A stretch of DNA of 64,000 nucleotides from Linnemannia elongata (GCA_036320915.1 JAXBDG010000001.1:434001-498000), one strand, 5' to 3'; counted from the first letter of the stretch, positions 46,864 to 60,296 are shown. Notes: generated by a model not told the origin, from the letters alone. Numbers and translations are program-made.

Positions 46864-49838
46864 ATGTCGTACTCTATGCGCCGCAAGAACGTCGGTAAGC
46901 ACTCGAGACGGGAGGTCATTTTCTACCCAAGACTGGTAGAAAATATGGAGGTGGACAGAAGAGGAGAAAAAGTACCTGGCGCCCTGCAGCTGAACTGAGC
47001 GTTTTGTTTGCTTTACTTGCCCATTGCTCCTGTCTGAGTGAGGAACAGACAAAAAAGACGCGCACTTCCTCAACTCAGCGAAACCGACAGAGTGGTCCCA
47101 TCCCAACGATACTCCTTCCTCCTTGTGTCTTTCTTTTCTCTCCCCTCTGCTGCGAACAAGCGCATGCCATATACTTCAGTTGGGTTTTGCTCTTTTACTG
47201 CCATTTCTTCGTTATTATCTTCCCAGCTTCAGCAACAAGGAAACAACGGCAATTACAAAAGGAGGCCGAACGGATAATTCAATCTGTCTCTCCTAACGGC
47301 ATTGGAAAGAGAGACACGAGCAACAACGAACAATGTGGGCGTTTACCACCATCTTGAAACGAACGGGAAAATAATAACACAACAAACAACAACAATATCA
47401 GCAGAGAAAGGAAAAGCGCATGCTTGGACGGGAGCAAACACAACAGAACAATAGCAGCACTTGACACCAACACACAAAACGGGACCTGGACGATTACATC
47501 TATCATCTTTTCATTACCCTTTTCTTCTATGGTGTGGTGTTGTCGTTGCTTTTCATTGTACGAGTGTTTGCTCGTTCTTTCTTGTCGTTAGGTTTTTGGG
47601 AAGCTCCTTTTTTATTTTGTAGCGGATTTATTAATTGCTCACTTGGATGTGGTCTATCTACACCTTCTGGTGTCATGCTGGTCGTGGTCCCGACTAGGCC
47701 ATGCCCCGACCGAAACGACAGACCGACCGTCTGTCACTCAGTCAGTTGGGAAAGAGGGGAGAAGTGGAGAGGACAAGAAAACAAGAGGCCATGTCTGTAG
47801 TGGCACTCTCGCTCTCTACTTGGCCGTTTGAAAACGCTCTTTACTTTTTTTTTCTTTTTTTCTTATGCTTACCCCCCTGTTATTCCGAGTGGACGGCTCT
47901 CGTTCTATTGGATTACCTGTTTGAATTGCTCTGAAAGCAACTCTCTTTACCTTGCCCATCGCTCTCGTCAGATGGGCGTGTGAAGTGGTAGGAGTAGCGG
48001 TTTTGGGGTTGTGGCAGCGTAGGATGGAAAGTAACAGTAGAGAAAAAGGGGTGTGCTTATGTGTCCATATCATCCTCCTGGTTGGGCGTTTACCTTTGGT
48101 GCTGGAGTTTTAGAAAGGCAGACAATCTCGAAGACGACTTTGCCCTAGCCTGTTCAGCCTGTCAACCATGTTTCTGACACCAACTCTCCTTTTCATTTCC
48201 CTGTCATCTGTTATTGCGTCTTATTAGTCTCGGAGCTCAACCTTATGGTGGCGGGAAACAGTGGCCTTGGAAAGACCAGCTTCATCCGCACACTCTATGG
48301 CACTCTCAAGCTCCGCACCTCACCTGGCGGTCTCAGGAACAAGGCATCCATCTCGAACTTGGGATCGGCAGCAACCACATCGGCTGGCGGCAGTGGCGAC
48401 ATCACACCCGATAACAGATCCACCTCACCCAACAATATCAGTCAGAACGGAATCGGCACCAAGGCCAACGGCACCAAGGACTCTGCCGGATATGCCACAG
48501 GAACGCTCGAGCGCACACTCAACTCGTTCGAGGCTCTGTTCGAAATCGAGGAGGGCCACGAGAAGATCAACTTGACACTGGTCGACACCCCTGGATTCGT
48601 GGGCTCGGACGATGTCATCGATGCGCATTGCGACGAGATCCTGGCCTACTTGGAGTACCAGTTCGACTTGACGCTTGCCGAGGTAATTTATTTTTCCTTG
48701 AATTGCATTTTTGCATGCATTCGGTCTAAACGGTTTCGAGATATGCGGGAGCAAGTACCTGAAAACGACAGCGGGAAAGAAGTATTTTTTTGGTGTATGG
48801 ACATGGGATGGACTCTGTCCAGTTCTTCCCTGAGAGATGAGGCCCTGCACTGGGTGTGGTCTATTCAAGACTGGACTCAAAATTCAATATCTTTCTGACC
48901 CCTTTCTTTTTTCTCTAAAAAAAATCATTTCAACTCACTCCTCTCTTTAATTTCACTTCCTTTAGGAGCGCAAAGTTCGCAGAAACCCCAAGGCAACCGA
49001 CAACCAGATTCACGCCTGCATCTACTTTATCGACCAGGCCTCCCACCGCCCGGGCCTGTCTGATGCCGATATCCGGATCTTGAAGCGCCTTGGAACTCGT
49101 GTCAACCTGATCCCCGTCATTGCCCGCGGTGACACCTTGACCCGTGCCCAGACAAAGCGTCTCAAGCAGGCGATTCTCAAGGACGCTGCCGACAACCAGA
49201 TCCAGTTCTTCCAGTTCCTCAGCCCCAAACTGGCTAAGCGTCTTTTGGCCCAACAGCAAGGCGGAGATCTGGACCAATACCATAGCCACTCGAGGAAGCG
49301 CCACAGTAGAAACGGACCTGGAGATGACGAGGAGGCAGAGGAGGTAGGAGATGACGACGAGTCAGAGGAGGATGATGATGATGAAGATGACTGGGATCCC
49401 GAGGTTCTGGAGGAAAAGGCACATTTGCAGTCGTTGGCACCCTTCACAGTGATCGCACAGGAGGAGGATGGAACCGATCTCCGTGACGAGAAAGGCCGTC
49501 GTATCCAGGGCCGCGAGTTCCCTTGGGGTGTTCTGGACTGCCTTAACAGCCAGCACTGCGACTTGAACGGACTCCGCTCTGCATTGTTGTCGTCTCATCG
49601 CCAGGAACTCAAGGAGATCACATACGGATACTTTTATGAGAAATACCGTACCGAGAAGCTGTTAGCCCGTACCAAGAGCCAGCATATTGCCTACCAACAA
49701 CAGCAGCAGCTCTATCAACAACGACAGAGGAATGGCTCTACCGGAGGAGTAACGCCAACAGGATCGACGTTGAAGAACAAGGAGTCGTTGCTGAGCGTTG
49801 GATCCTCTGCCGCCATTGCCGGACCATGGGAGGAGTAA
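46864..49838 (+). CDS. Divergent septin GTPase
   Basis: Septins form filaments at cell cortex, septa and necks. The coding sequence joins 46864-46894, 48228-48682 and 48966-49838, giving 452 aa. G1 is GNSGLGKT (20-27), G3 is DTPG (130-133), and G4 is A-R-G-D (215-218) where septins usually have AKAD. The C-terminal septin block reads FPWGVLDCLNSQHCDLNGLR and KEITYGYFYEKYRTEKLLA, close to the septin unique element. Inserts set it apart: a Ser/Asn/Gly-rich loop after G1 (about 45-90) and a run of D/E (about 285-310) before the C-terminal block. The tail is Q-rich, without a long coiled coil. Exon 1 encodes only ten residues and is followed by a 1333-nt intron. Confidence 0.9.
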
Positions 49839-50653
49839 AATGTACTTTTTTTCTATATCCATTGCAGTCACTAAATATTATGAACAGCAACTACAACATA
49901 ACAACAACCATCATCAAATGAACAAAGCGCTGAGCGCCCTACACACCCCTAATGAAAAAAGCAAACTTCAACACCTTATATCCCTTTCATTGTGTCGACA
50001 TGTCCGTCGTTCCCATTTTTTCTTGCGTTTCACGCTGTCTTTGACTACCAAGATTACCCATGACCCATTTTCCCCATTTTCTATCATACCACCCTCAAGA
50101 ATACAGCAGTAAAACGAACTTTCAGTAATAGAACAATCACACTATTTTTAACCACTGAGAACCCCTTTGGAGGATGAGGATTCCTGTGTGTTTCCTCCTC
50201 TCCTTTCTTCATCCCTTTTCTTCAACTTCAGGATAGTGTCGAAACATGGTACGAATGATTGCCAATTACAACATTTTTATTTGTTCTACTCACTGCGAGT
50301 TTAGGGGTGGTCCGCGTCTTATTGTCACTTATTTTTTTGTAACTCCGTGATTAGGGAAGGTACAGTTAGCGACTTTCACCAGTCCAGGAGGACCCAACGT
50401 ACTGACTGCTCATATGATAGCAAGACGCCCAACTTCGCGTTGCTGAAGAGGAAGGAGTACCCTGGTTTTGAAACGTACCCTAGAAAATACTCATAGTTTC
50501 ACTTCTCAGCCCTGTTTAATACATTAAATAAGAGCGGACTGGGGCGGGTGAGATGAGTTGGAGCAAAACCTGACATGATACTTGAGCAGCTTAAATCCTG
50601 TGGTGACTTGTCTAGGTTATACGCCTTTCCTTCACTTGTCTATGTTTGTGTTT

Positions 50654-50655
<2 letters not shown>

Positions 50656-50689
<34 letters not shown>
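50656..50689. repeat. T34 homopolymer
   Basis: 34 consecutive T, about 190 bp before an A28 run. Confidence 0.95.
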
Positions 50690-50693
<4 letters not shown>

Positions 50694-50875
50694 GACTTTG
50701 TCTATGCTATGCGCACTTTTTCAATTTCTCCGTCTCCTCCCCCGTCCCCTGAAACTTACCTTATATTTTTGCGAGACACACTTTAGCGCGACAGTGTGGT
50801 TGATTGACGCGTAAAACATGGTACCATTGCAAAAGCTAATTTTTTTCTTGTTTTCGTTTTGGGTCGCAACTCGCC

Positions 50876-50903
<28 letters not shown>
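50876..50903. repeat. A28 homopolymer
   Basis: 28 consecutive A; with the T34 run upstream it forms inverted homopolymer arms about 190 bp apart. Confidence 0.95.
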
Positions 50904-50907
<4 letters not shown>

Positions 50908-51772
50908 GCATCGATGTAAGATGTCGACATTAATGCGTCAGTCTGTGAGGTAGGATGGGGGTATGGACGCCTTCAGTTTCGTGAGAGATAATTCTTTTTC
51001 TTGTTTCTTTTTAATCGCTCAATTGCATTACGTTTTCCTAGTTTTTCACTACTTCTTTTCTTGCTCATCAATGTTAGCCTGTGTTGTCTTGCTTACCGTC
51101 AGCTTGATCAAAGAAGAGAAGGATAGATAACAGTGGTTGAATGGAGTGGAGTGAGTAGAAACTGAGAGAGAGAAAGAAAAAAAAAAGATAAAAAAGTAAA
51201 GATGAATGAGGTTACTGCTACCTCCACCGCCCCCCCTCCTCCCCTTTCAACACTCCCTTTTTCCCACTCCACTCCATCTCACTTTAGCCAAAACAGGGTG
51301 ATCGAGCAGACATGGGATTTCGAACCCAGAGCTGCCCCATGTCATTCTGCCCTCCTACCCTTGAACAGAGTTAATGCACAAAAGCCCCTGAATCTTGTCA
51401 TGAAACAAAATTGTTCAATAAGAAACTCTCTGGCCTTGCGAAGAGATAAGGGCAATAAACGAACATGTTAACGCCATGTGCATTAAGAAAGGGTTCGCTT
51501 ATTGGTTTCTACTCAATCTCCTCCCTCTTTTTCCCTTTGCCCTTTCTTTGCCCATAGGCCCCAGTTCATCTTCAACACAACTCCAAAAGTGCAAAATGCA
51601 ATGGGGGGTGAGGAGTGGGATGGAAATGGTCCCTCCCCAACTATAATTTTTCTCTGCCTTCTCTCCCTTTTCTTTCCCTCGCTTCTGTGTCTGTCTGAGA
51701 TGCATGCAAAAATGCAACCAAAGCGCGCACAGAGGGGTGGTCAGGGGTCAAGTTGTCTTCAAGGGAAGGAGT

Positions 51773-51791
51773 GGGGGGGGGGGGGGGGGGG
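51773..51791. repeat. G19 homopolymer
   Basis: 19 consecutive G in a purine-rich stretch. Confidence 0.9.
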
Positions 51792-53946
51792 AAGGAGAGG
51801 AAAGGACCATCAGCGCACTAACGCACAAAACCAGCATCAAAGACCCTCGCAGGGGAGAGGAAGGGTCTGAAGGACGGGCGGACTAACTTGTCAACGGTTC
51901 AGGGATGAGCCTGGGGGTGGTGGTGGAGTGGTGTTTGTTGTTCTGCGGTGTCAGGCGTAGTGGTGTTGTTGTTGATGGAGGGAAGGCAGGAAAGAAAGGG
52001 GTGGTAGGAGGGGAGGGGAGGAAGAGGAAAAGTAGAGGTTTGGTAAGCCTTAATCCTGACGAACATATACAGCAACAACAACAAACATGCAAAACATACT
52101 TTGGTCCTCGTCTGGCCAAAGTAAGGTTAACTGGGTGATAAACAGACAATCAGACGCAGAAGGTGGCAGTCTGTGTTAATGCCCCACTTTGGTGGACTTT
52201 TGCCTTTAGCAAACATGGCCTGGGTTCTCGATGTCTCTTTTCTGAAGGCAAAACATCTGAAATGGCAAAACCCTGCAAGTTGTTTTCATTTCTCCACTTG
52301 TGGTTCGAGAACGAGAGAGACAGGAAGAATGATGAAAAGAATGTGTATCGTCATAGAAGGTGGTGCGAAGGCGTACCTGTCAATGCTCTTCTAGTTCTAT
52401 GAACCACCTCGCCTTCGCTTCTCTTCTCTTCTCTCTTTTCATTTGGATAAAGAATCAAGTCAGAAGTCTAATAACAAAAATCTAGGGGACGAGGGAGGGC
52501 GAAGGGGATAAGAATTGCCGACAGTAAAACCATTTCTTTTCTACGTCTATGATGGAGTGGTTCAAGGAGATACGAGTCTTTTTCTTTAGTTTGCATGCTT
52601 GCTCATCCATTATTCATATGCACAACTAATAGGTGGGTCCACCATATCTATTCATTCTCTTCCTCACATTCTCTGTCTATTCTTCAGTCTTCTTTGTCTC
52701 CCTATCTATCCTTTTTATTTTCTCGATCGTTCATTCCTATTGTACGAAGGGGGAAAAGGGGACAGGGGAAACTTAGTGTCCGGTGTAGAGACCTCGTGAA
52801 CAATATTTCCAATATTCGCAAATATGCAATGTGGCTCGAAGGAATTCCAAGTGCTGTAAGTGGGAGAGTTGCCAGACTTAGAGACCCCGTTGTTTTATTT
52901 TTTGAATCTGTCTGTCTGCTCTGTTCTGCTCTATCGCTCCTTTGCAATGAGGATTGACAGCGAGTAAAGTGAACAATAGACAAATAAAGGGGTCAATGGG
53001 AGGATGAGTGTGAGGATGAGAAGAGAGTGACAAAAAAGAAAAGAGAGTGTTATGGTCATGATTACAGTGCATTGGACTACGGTGTGGAGCACATGGCGTC
53101 CTTCAATGGACAAGTGTGCGCCCAGTCGCCCAGTGCGGATCTCAAACAAAACGGTTTTATGTTTGGACCCTTCTCACTCATCTTACTTCTACACAAACAC
53201 ACACAGATGATACACACAGACCAAGAGACAGACAGACAGAGTGAAAGACAGACAGACAGCCCCCTCTTTTTTCTGAACCCCTTGCTTTACTCACTCGATC
53301 TCTCTTTCACAGGAAAGAAGACAGTAAAGTGAGAGTGTGGGTGATTCAATTGCATGTTTGGTTACAAGTGACAGCCCCAATGGTGCTCTCAGTTTCTGAA
53401 CAAGTCATAACCCTTTTTTTTCCTCTGAATGTATTGCGTTCGAGCTCAGTTCAAGGCCAATCGTCATGGTCATCTTTTTACTCTCACACAAACCAGATCC
53501 ACTCCCCCCCCCCTCCTTCTTTATCCCCACTAGATAATCCCTTATTTATTACATCTACTTCGGTCGTCCCCCGTTTCTCTTTTCTCTTCTCTTTTCCTCT
53601 CTTCTTCTTTTTCTCCTCTTCTTTTCTAGGTTCTCCGTATCGTCTTTTCTTTATCTTTATCTTTTTTTTCTTTTTTGTCCATCTGTACCACCGTATACGC
53701 TGCCTTTAGACCCATTCATTGCATTTTCATCCATACCTTACTTTCTTACGTTCTTTTTCCTCACATATTCAACCCACCTTCATTGCTAACATTTTCATCC
53801 TCTACCGCCACACTGCTGTTCTCTGATTTACGACCCTCTCATCCAGCACACCACTAAAAGTTTCGCACACTCACACCATTGCTCGCATCATTTCCCTGTT
53901 GAAATCCTACATCCTTTCTCTGACAACTACCAATAATATACCAACC

Positions 53947-56160
53947 ATGTATTGGATCGACACAATTACGATCCGTGTGATCGCTACCATTGTACTCCTC
54001 CCGGGATATGTACTTTCTAGTAAGCCTTTGACCCGTTCGTTCGCCGAGGGCAAATCTCCAAATGATATTTTGTTTGCTTGGTATCACAAAAGGACAACCT
54101 GCACAACAAAGACCATCCATCCTTTGTCCTAAGTATCCCTCAAGCCAATCGATTCTGACAAAGCTCTGTCGTACCTTTTTTTTTTTTTTTTTTTTTTTTT
54201 TTCTTCTATTATTACTCCCATTTTCTCCTATTCTTCGTGCATAGGCTGCTGTTATTCCATTTCGACCCAACCCCTTCAACCGTCGTCAACCTCCAAACCC
54301 GACAACAATGCTCCCCCATCCTACGCCATCTCCCTCTCTGCCACCTCACAATTCGCCGTCAACAACCCCGGTGGTCCCGTCTACCTGGCCCTGATCACCT
54401 TCCCCGGAACCTATGTCATCTCGGCAATCCCTAATGGATGTGTCTCCGTCTCGATTAATTCAGTGAACTGCACCTCCTCGGGGATGAACACGCTGGTGGC
54501 GGACTTTGCAAGAGTCATTGTGGCCGATGGGACGCAGCCCAAGCTGGAAACTGTGGTTGTTAATGGGGAGGTTTGTGCGGTGGGAAGTTCTTGTCCGAGC
54601 TATACGCCAACTAACCCGGGTCCGACGGCTACTCCTACTCCTTCAACAAGCAGCAAACCTTCGTCGAGTAGCCATTCATCTTCTACATCATCGCCATCAT
54701 CACAACCACCACACATGTCTTCATCCCCTTCCCCACCAACACCTATATCTGACCCTGGCGACATCCCAACCTCCAATGCCATGGGCTCTCACCGCTCCAA
54801 AATTGGTCTGATCGTCGGTCTAACCCTCGCGTTCGCACTCTTGATCTTCCTCGCCTGTTTGTACTTTCTCCGCCGTCGTCGCCAAAACCCACAAACCAAA
54901 TTCAGCACCAGCGGCTCTCACGTTAGTGGTCGTTGGGATGGTATTGCAGCGGCAGCTGCGCACTTCCGGCTCAAACGAAAGGGTTCCAAGTTGTCCATCG
55001 GTCGTACAAGTCTACATGGTAGCCCCTATATGGTACCGACATCTGAGAAGGTGGTGTCCAGTAACGAAGACCCGTTCCTTCGGGCCAACGCTGCGCTCGC
55101 ACGATCGACGTCTACTATCTCGACGACTACAGTGTCTGAGAAATCCATGATGGCCATGGGAACAGGGACTGGCTTGGGCATGACTCTGATTGATATCCCT
55201 GAAGCTCATGAGCCCGAGGACTCGTCTTCTTCTTCGTTTTCGTCGGAGGTTAACTATTTCCAGAATGAGAATGATGAACTTGAGCGCGACTTGGATGCAG
55301 AGTTTGCAGAGGCGACCATCACCACAACCACAGAGCTCGTCAACAAGGACAACAACAACGACAATCAACAAGCTTCATCGTCGACATCGCGACATCCATG
55401 GATCGCCCGGGCTGCCAGCAAATCTGCCCGGCTCCATCGCGCAGTCAGCACCGCTTCCAGTAGACTCCTCCCTCTCCACAGCACTGACGTATCCCGAAGA
55501 TCTTTAATCGAGCAACAGGAACAGCCTCTAACCAGGACCCACTCTGGAAGACCCATCAACCCAGGACCCCGGTTCCCCAAAGATGGCCTCTTCTTCAAGG
55601 GGAATAGTCGTCCCGAGCGTCCCTCAACCCCCTCAGCCTACTCCTTCATGTCTATCCCGCGCCCCCCGAAAAGCGTCCACCGCTTGTCCTCCCGCGACAC
55701 CAGCAACTATGGTCAAGTCGTCGCAACAATCCGCCCAGAACATCATCAAGAACTCATCCATCAACAACGCCTCGACCAAGGCCTAACACCAGACCAACCC
55801 CTGCCCTCCTACACATTCCGTCAACTGGCTTCCGGCGCCACATCTGCAGGCACTGCCGCCAACGCCGCTGCACTCTCTGCAGCAGTAGCTCAAATGGGTA
55901 ATCCAGGGTTGTTCAGGAGTATGAGTGATAGTCCGGGTAGCGCTGTGGACTCTTTTATTAACCCGGGTCCACCACCTCAGCCTCCAACTCGGGTGATGTC
56001 GAGGAGTCGGCAGGCTAGCACGTCTGGGAATGAGTCGGGGTCGCGGAGAGGGTATAATCAACCAATCCATATCCGACCCCCTGGACCTACTTTCCAACCA
56101 GACCAGCAGCAGGCGCAAGCAGGTTCGGAGGGTGGATCTGGGCTGTATGGTTACATGTAG
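53947..56160 (+). CDS. Single-pass surface protein with S/T/P-rich stalk and long cytoplasmic tail
   Basis: The coding sequence joins 53947-54019 and 54245-56160, giving 662 aa. Exon 1 encodes almost exactly a signal peptide (RVIATIVLLPGYVLSS). The ectodomain (about 25-150) has several cysteines (CCYS, GCVSVS, NCTSS, EVCAVGSSCPSY) and a possible N-glycosylation site. It is followed by a Ser/Thr/Pro-rich stalk (about 150-205) likely to be O-mannosylated. One membrane span (IGLIVGLTLAFALLIFLACLYFL, about 211-233) ends in RRRRQ, so the ~430-residue serine- and proline-rich tail is cytoplasmic. The plan resembles fungal wall-stress sensors (WSC/MID2-like), but no WSC domain is evident, so the sensor role is inference. 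Intron 1 contains T27 (54176-54202). Confidence 0.85.
54176..54202. repeat. T27 homopolymer in intron 1
   Basis: 27 T, some 42 nt before the acceptor; may serve as an extended polypyrimidine tract. Confidence 0.95.
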
Positions 56161-59100
56161 ATACGCAAGTACTGTGCATTAGCGTGCATGGCGTATTTTT
56201 TTTTTTCATTTAATTTTTCTCCACAAACATTTTAGCATATCCTTCACCTTTTTTTTCGCATTCATGCACTGTAGATATATTCATAAAAAGAGAATAAGAA
56301 AGCGGGCGACGACTCATCGCCTTTCGCATTTGTATTTTTTTACCCTCGCCCACTCTCCGACGAAAAATGCCTGAGAAAAAAGGATGCAAGGCTATGACTA
56401 GCTGAGTATAATGCAGGTTGTAGGACGCGAATTGCTCACACGCGACTACGAACAAGAAGCTCTAGTATTGAAACCACTAGACACACATGACAAGTAGGGG
56501 GAGAGAGTGCACGATCGAATATCAACTGAGCCCCCTTAGATTAAACAATGAAGAGACTAGCATGCGTGAACATACTCCTTTTTTTTTTTTTTTCTTGCTC
56601 CTGGGAAAAAAAAACCCTCACCAAAACAAAAGAGCTATTGCCTGTCGGATACGACTATTCTAGAAAATGATGAAGAAGGACTGGGTCACCGTAAACAATA
56701 ATAAAAGCGGCGTGTTCGTTGCTCCAATAGTTCAGGTAGCCACCCCCAAGGTCCAGCCAACTACAGACCAAGCTTTTTCGACGTTCATGGTTTTCTCAGG
56801 TTTCCTCAGTTCGACTGTTTATTTGTTTGTTGTGTGGTGTCTTGCTATATTGCGATGCATGTGTCAATACCAAACAAGGGAAAATTGGTTGGATGATAAT
56901 AAATCCCTTGTTTTGTTTTTTTTCCAATCCAATGAATGCATGCACGCATGGGGTCGCCTGGATGGGTTGTGGATGGGGAAATGAATTGAAAAGGAAAAGA
57001 GAGAAAGATAGAAAACCATGGAAGACTGCAGCCATGTGAGATTGTTTCTTTTGTTTACTCCTCGGATGCGGCGCAGGGATGGCAATTTCATCAAGGGAAA
57101 ATGGAAGAAAAAAGAAGATATGAGGGGAAAACGTCAAGATGAGTCGACCACGCTAACGGAAAAAAAAAAAAAAAAATAGAGATGAAGCAATACGACGACA
57201 AGGAATAGCATCGCACCCTTTCCCACATCCATACTCCTGCATTTCTGTATGTGAAGTATGGGTATATTCGCAAGGTCCAGTACTTGCAATAATATAAAAG
57301 ATTGCATGTGTTTGAAATGTGTCCCATGGTGACAGTACCCTCCAGCGCATGCCGAACCACATAAGCAAATAAGCATTAGGTCAGAGAACGGAGGGGACCC
57401 TTGAGTCTAATATTTTTTTTTTCGTTAAACTTTGTTTTTTTTCCCTTCGTTTCTACTCACTCTATCCCATTGCAGGCAAATTGTGCTTGAGCGTGGGAGA
57501 CGTGGAAAGTTGTAAACACATACCATTGGTAAACATTATCGTGCCTTTTGACAACTCCATACATCGGCGTTGGAGGAGGAGTAAAGGGGGTCGGACAGAA
57601 TTCGATTGGAACAGACAAAAGTGGGATGAGCCATAGGATGAACAAGGGATAGGACATGATGTAATTGTGTGTGTACAAACTGACAAGCTGCCAGTCGAAT
57701 AGTCAGTCCTCCTTTGGGTATGTAGCCCCTTGGGCATCATACATGGGAAGTGGGAAGAGAAAGGAAAAAGGCGTCGTTGTTTTTTCACAAAAACACATTT
57801 CTGAGCGTGTTCCTATTACTGCTCTCGCGTTCCTCTCTCTCCTTCTTGCCATCTGTATTGCTCTCCTCCAAAAGTGAGCCCCTCACCTTCCCCCCACCCC
57901 CGCCTTCGCCTACCTTTTTTCCCAGCCTTACATTCTCGCATCCATTGTTAATTTTTTTTTGCAAGGGTCTCTTCCTGAACCTCAAAAAAAAGAGCTGTTT
58001 TGCGTCTACTCACACCATACCAATCTAGTACACGATACATGCCCTAGAGAAAGGAAATTGCGTGAAGTGTGGTTATTCGGCTCACGTACTTTTGCGATAA
58101 AAGGATACAACTATGGTAGTGCGATGAGGTTCGGAAACGATACTTTTAGCTTTTTCTTCCGAACCAAAACTCCACATGAAGAGACAAACTTAAGCAGAAC
58201 AGCAAAGAGTAAATTGGCAAAGAGTGATAGGGTTACTATTCAAAGGGAATGGGCGCCGCCGCATACCCCTGACTATTTTGATTTGCTGCTCAGCGAGACT
58301 ACCCTCCTCCCTCGCCCACCCTCTCGCCTTCCTGCCCCTTTTCTTTTCTCTCAACAATATTATTGTTGGTGTTCCCAGCCTGCCTAAGGAGGAATAAACG
58401 TTAATCAAACGGAGAAAGTAGACAGGAGAAGGGCTGACAATGTCAACAAACAGAAAAAAATGACAACTCGGGGCAGCTGGGATATCGGTAGAGACTATTG
58501 AACAAGAGGATGAGAGATACATTTACAAAGAAAAGGCTATTTGGTCTCTAGAGCTGCCGTATTGATCTGTATATACATGCGTGATACATATGCGAGGCAG
58601 GGCCGATATTACCCCCTGCATAGAGAAGGAAGGATTCATGGGATCATTGGCACGCGCGATATTCAAAGGCATTCAGAAAGAGAAAAAGAATTGTCTTCTG
58701 CGGCATTGGGGGTGAATGATTGGCTGACTTGTTCTTGAGATGTGGTACATCCTATCCTATTGTACGTTTGTTGACGGGACATGCCAATGGGAGAAAAACA
58801 AAATTAAAAACAAACATCCACAAAAGCAATAGAGTGGACAGTAGGCAGTTGGAAGTTGAAAATGGAAGGATAGGAGGACAGGAAGCGTGAAAGAGCAATA
58901 AGCTTGCGCTCCCCCTTGCGCAAGAACAAGAACAAAAACAATAAACAACGCCGAGGGATGAGAGGAGGAAAGGAGAATTGCCTCACTCTTTGAGTCGCAT
59001 ACTTGACCATCTAACTTGCCTCAATATTTTCTCCGGTCTAATACACACCTTGCATACATACACATGCCGAAGCGGAAAAACAAAAATGTGTATAATGATG

Positions 59101-60296
59101 CCGGGATGGGAACTGCTCATCATTGACCAGTTGATGAATCCTCGTGGCTGACGCGTTCGTTCCATTTTGCGTGCCTCTCATGGGAGCTACCCTCCTCGGG
59201 GTAGCCAATGGGAAGCGACAGTTTATCACGTCTGTCGGGGTGAAATAATTAAGCATCGTATCAATGATCTCAGACCATTTGTGAACGCTATCAAGAACAA
59301 TTACTGACAAATTGTAAGCCACTAGGACCCTTGAATAAAGTGAGCACTCTATGATGATGCGAGCGGAGTGGAGGGGAAGGCTGAAGATCTCCCTCTCTTC
59401 TGCTTCTCCTCCACCACTTGTTTGTCTGCATGCTTGCTAGGCTGGGTTTCTTCTCGCTTTTCTCATCATCGCCCTTTTCTGTTAGTCTCGCGGCTCTCAT
59501 TTTTTGTGTTGTTTATTCCCTCCCTTGCCACCAGGTAAGTGAGAAACATAGATTGAGAAGGTACTTTGAGCAAAGTAGTGAGCCAGTGTTTGTTTGTCAC
59601 AAAAGTGGAACCACCACTTCGTCATCCCCCTGCTCTCTCTCTTACATTCAAAAAAGGGAAGGCGTAAGGATGGAAATAAGGTGGAAAATCCAAAAGAGAG
59701 GAAGAAAGAGAGAAGTGCAGAGTGTGTAAAGCGAACAGCTCTTGATTTTTGTTCCTCCACAGAGAAGCCCTTCTTTGTCAGCTGAAAAAGAGAGCCCTAT
59801 CGACCAATGCTTCTTGCTTGTCCGGCAAGATTCTTACCAATGGATTTATCCCTTCTTCCTGGGAGGGCGGACATATAGTGGGAAAGAAGGCAGAAGGAGG
59901 AAGCCATTGCGCACGAGCACAATGCGCAAACATTTTTCTGTCGGAAGCGAGTGACGAGAGACAAACGAGAGACAACAAACAAACAAGGGCGGTGGGATGG
60001 GTGTGTGTGTGTGGGAGAGAAAGAGAGAGGGAGACAACCAACTGGAAAAGAAAGACTGATAGTGGGAAGTTGGTTAAGTTCAAGCTGAGAAAAAAGAGAG
60101 GAGGTATATGGGCTCGTTTGTTGGCTCAGACCTACGCGTAAATAAAGCGAAATGGGGAATGCGGGCCCTGAACTCAACTCTTACTCGCCGAGTCTGCCGA
60201 CAAATAAGCAACAGCAACAAGGAGCGAAAAGCCAATAGAAACTCACGACAGGGGTGGGCACGACAAAGACAGGGCACGACAAGACAAGCATAACAT

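Larger units (their letters stand above)
49839..53946. other. Gene-poor region before the surface-protein gene
   Basis: About 4.1 kb without a recognisable gene. It contains T34 (50656-50689), A28 (50876-50903) and G19 (51773-51791). At 53215-53262 there are short GACA repeats, and from about 53480 C/T-rich leader of the next gene. Confidence 0.55.

Noticed and set aside
49320..49410. Acidic D/E repeat in the septin considered as a frameshift or misassembly
   Set aside because: The frame stays open and homology resumes correctly on both sides, so it is a genuine insert.
51301..51352. T-arm-like GGGATTTCGAACCC within an imperfect inverted repeat
   Set aside because: No A-box, D-arm or anticodon stem at the right spacing on either strand.
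59038..59322. 94-codon minus-strand frame
   Set aside because: No domain, no coding bias, no supporting exon nearby.
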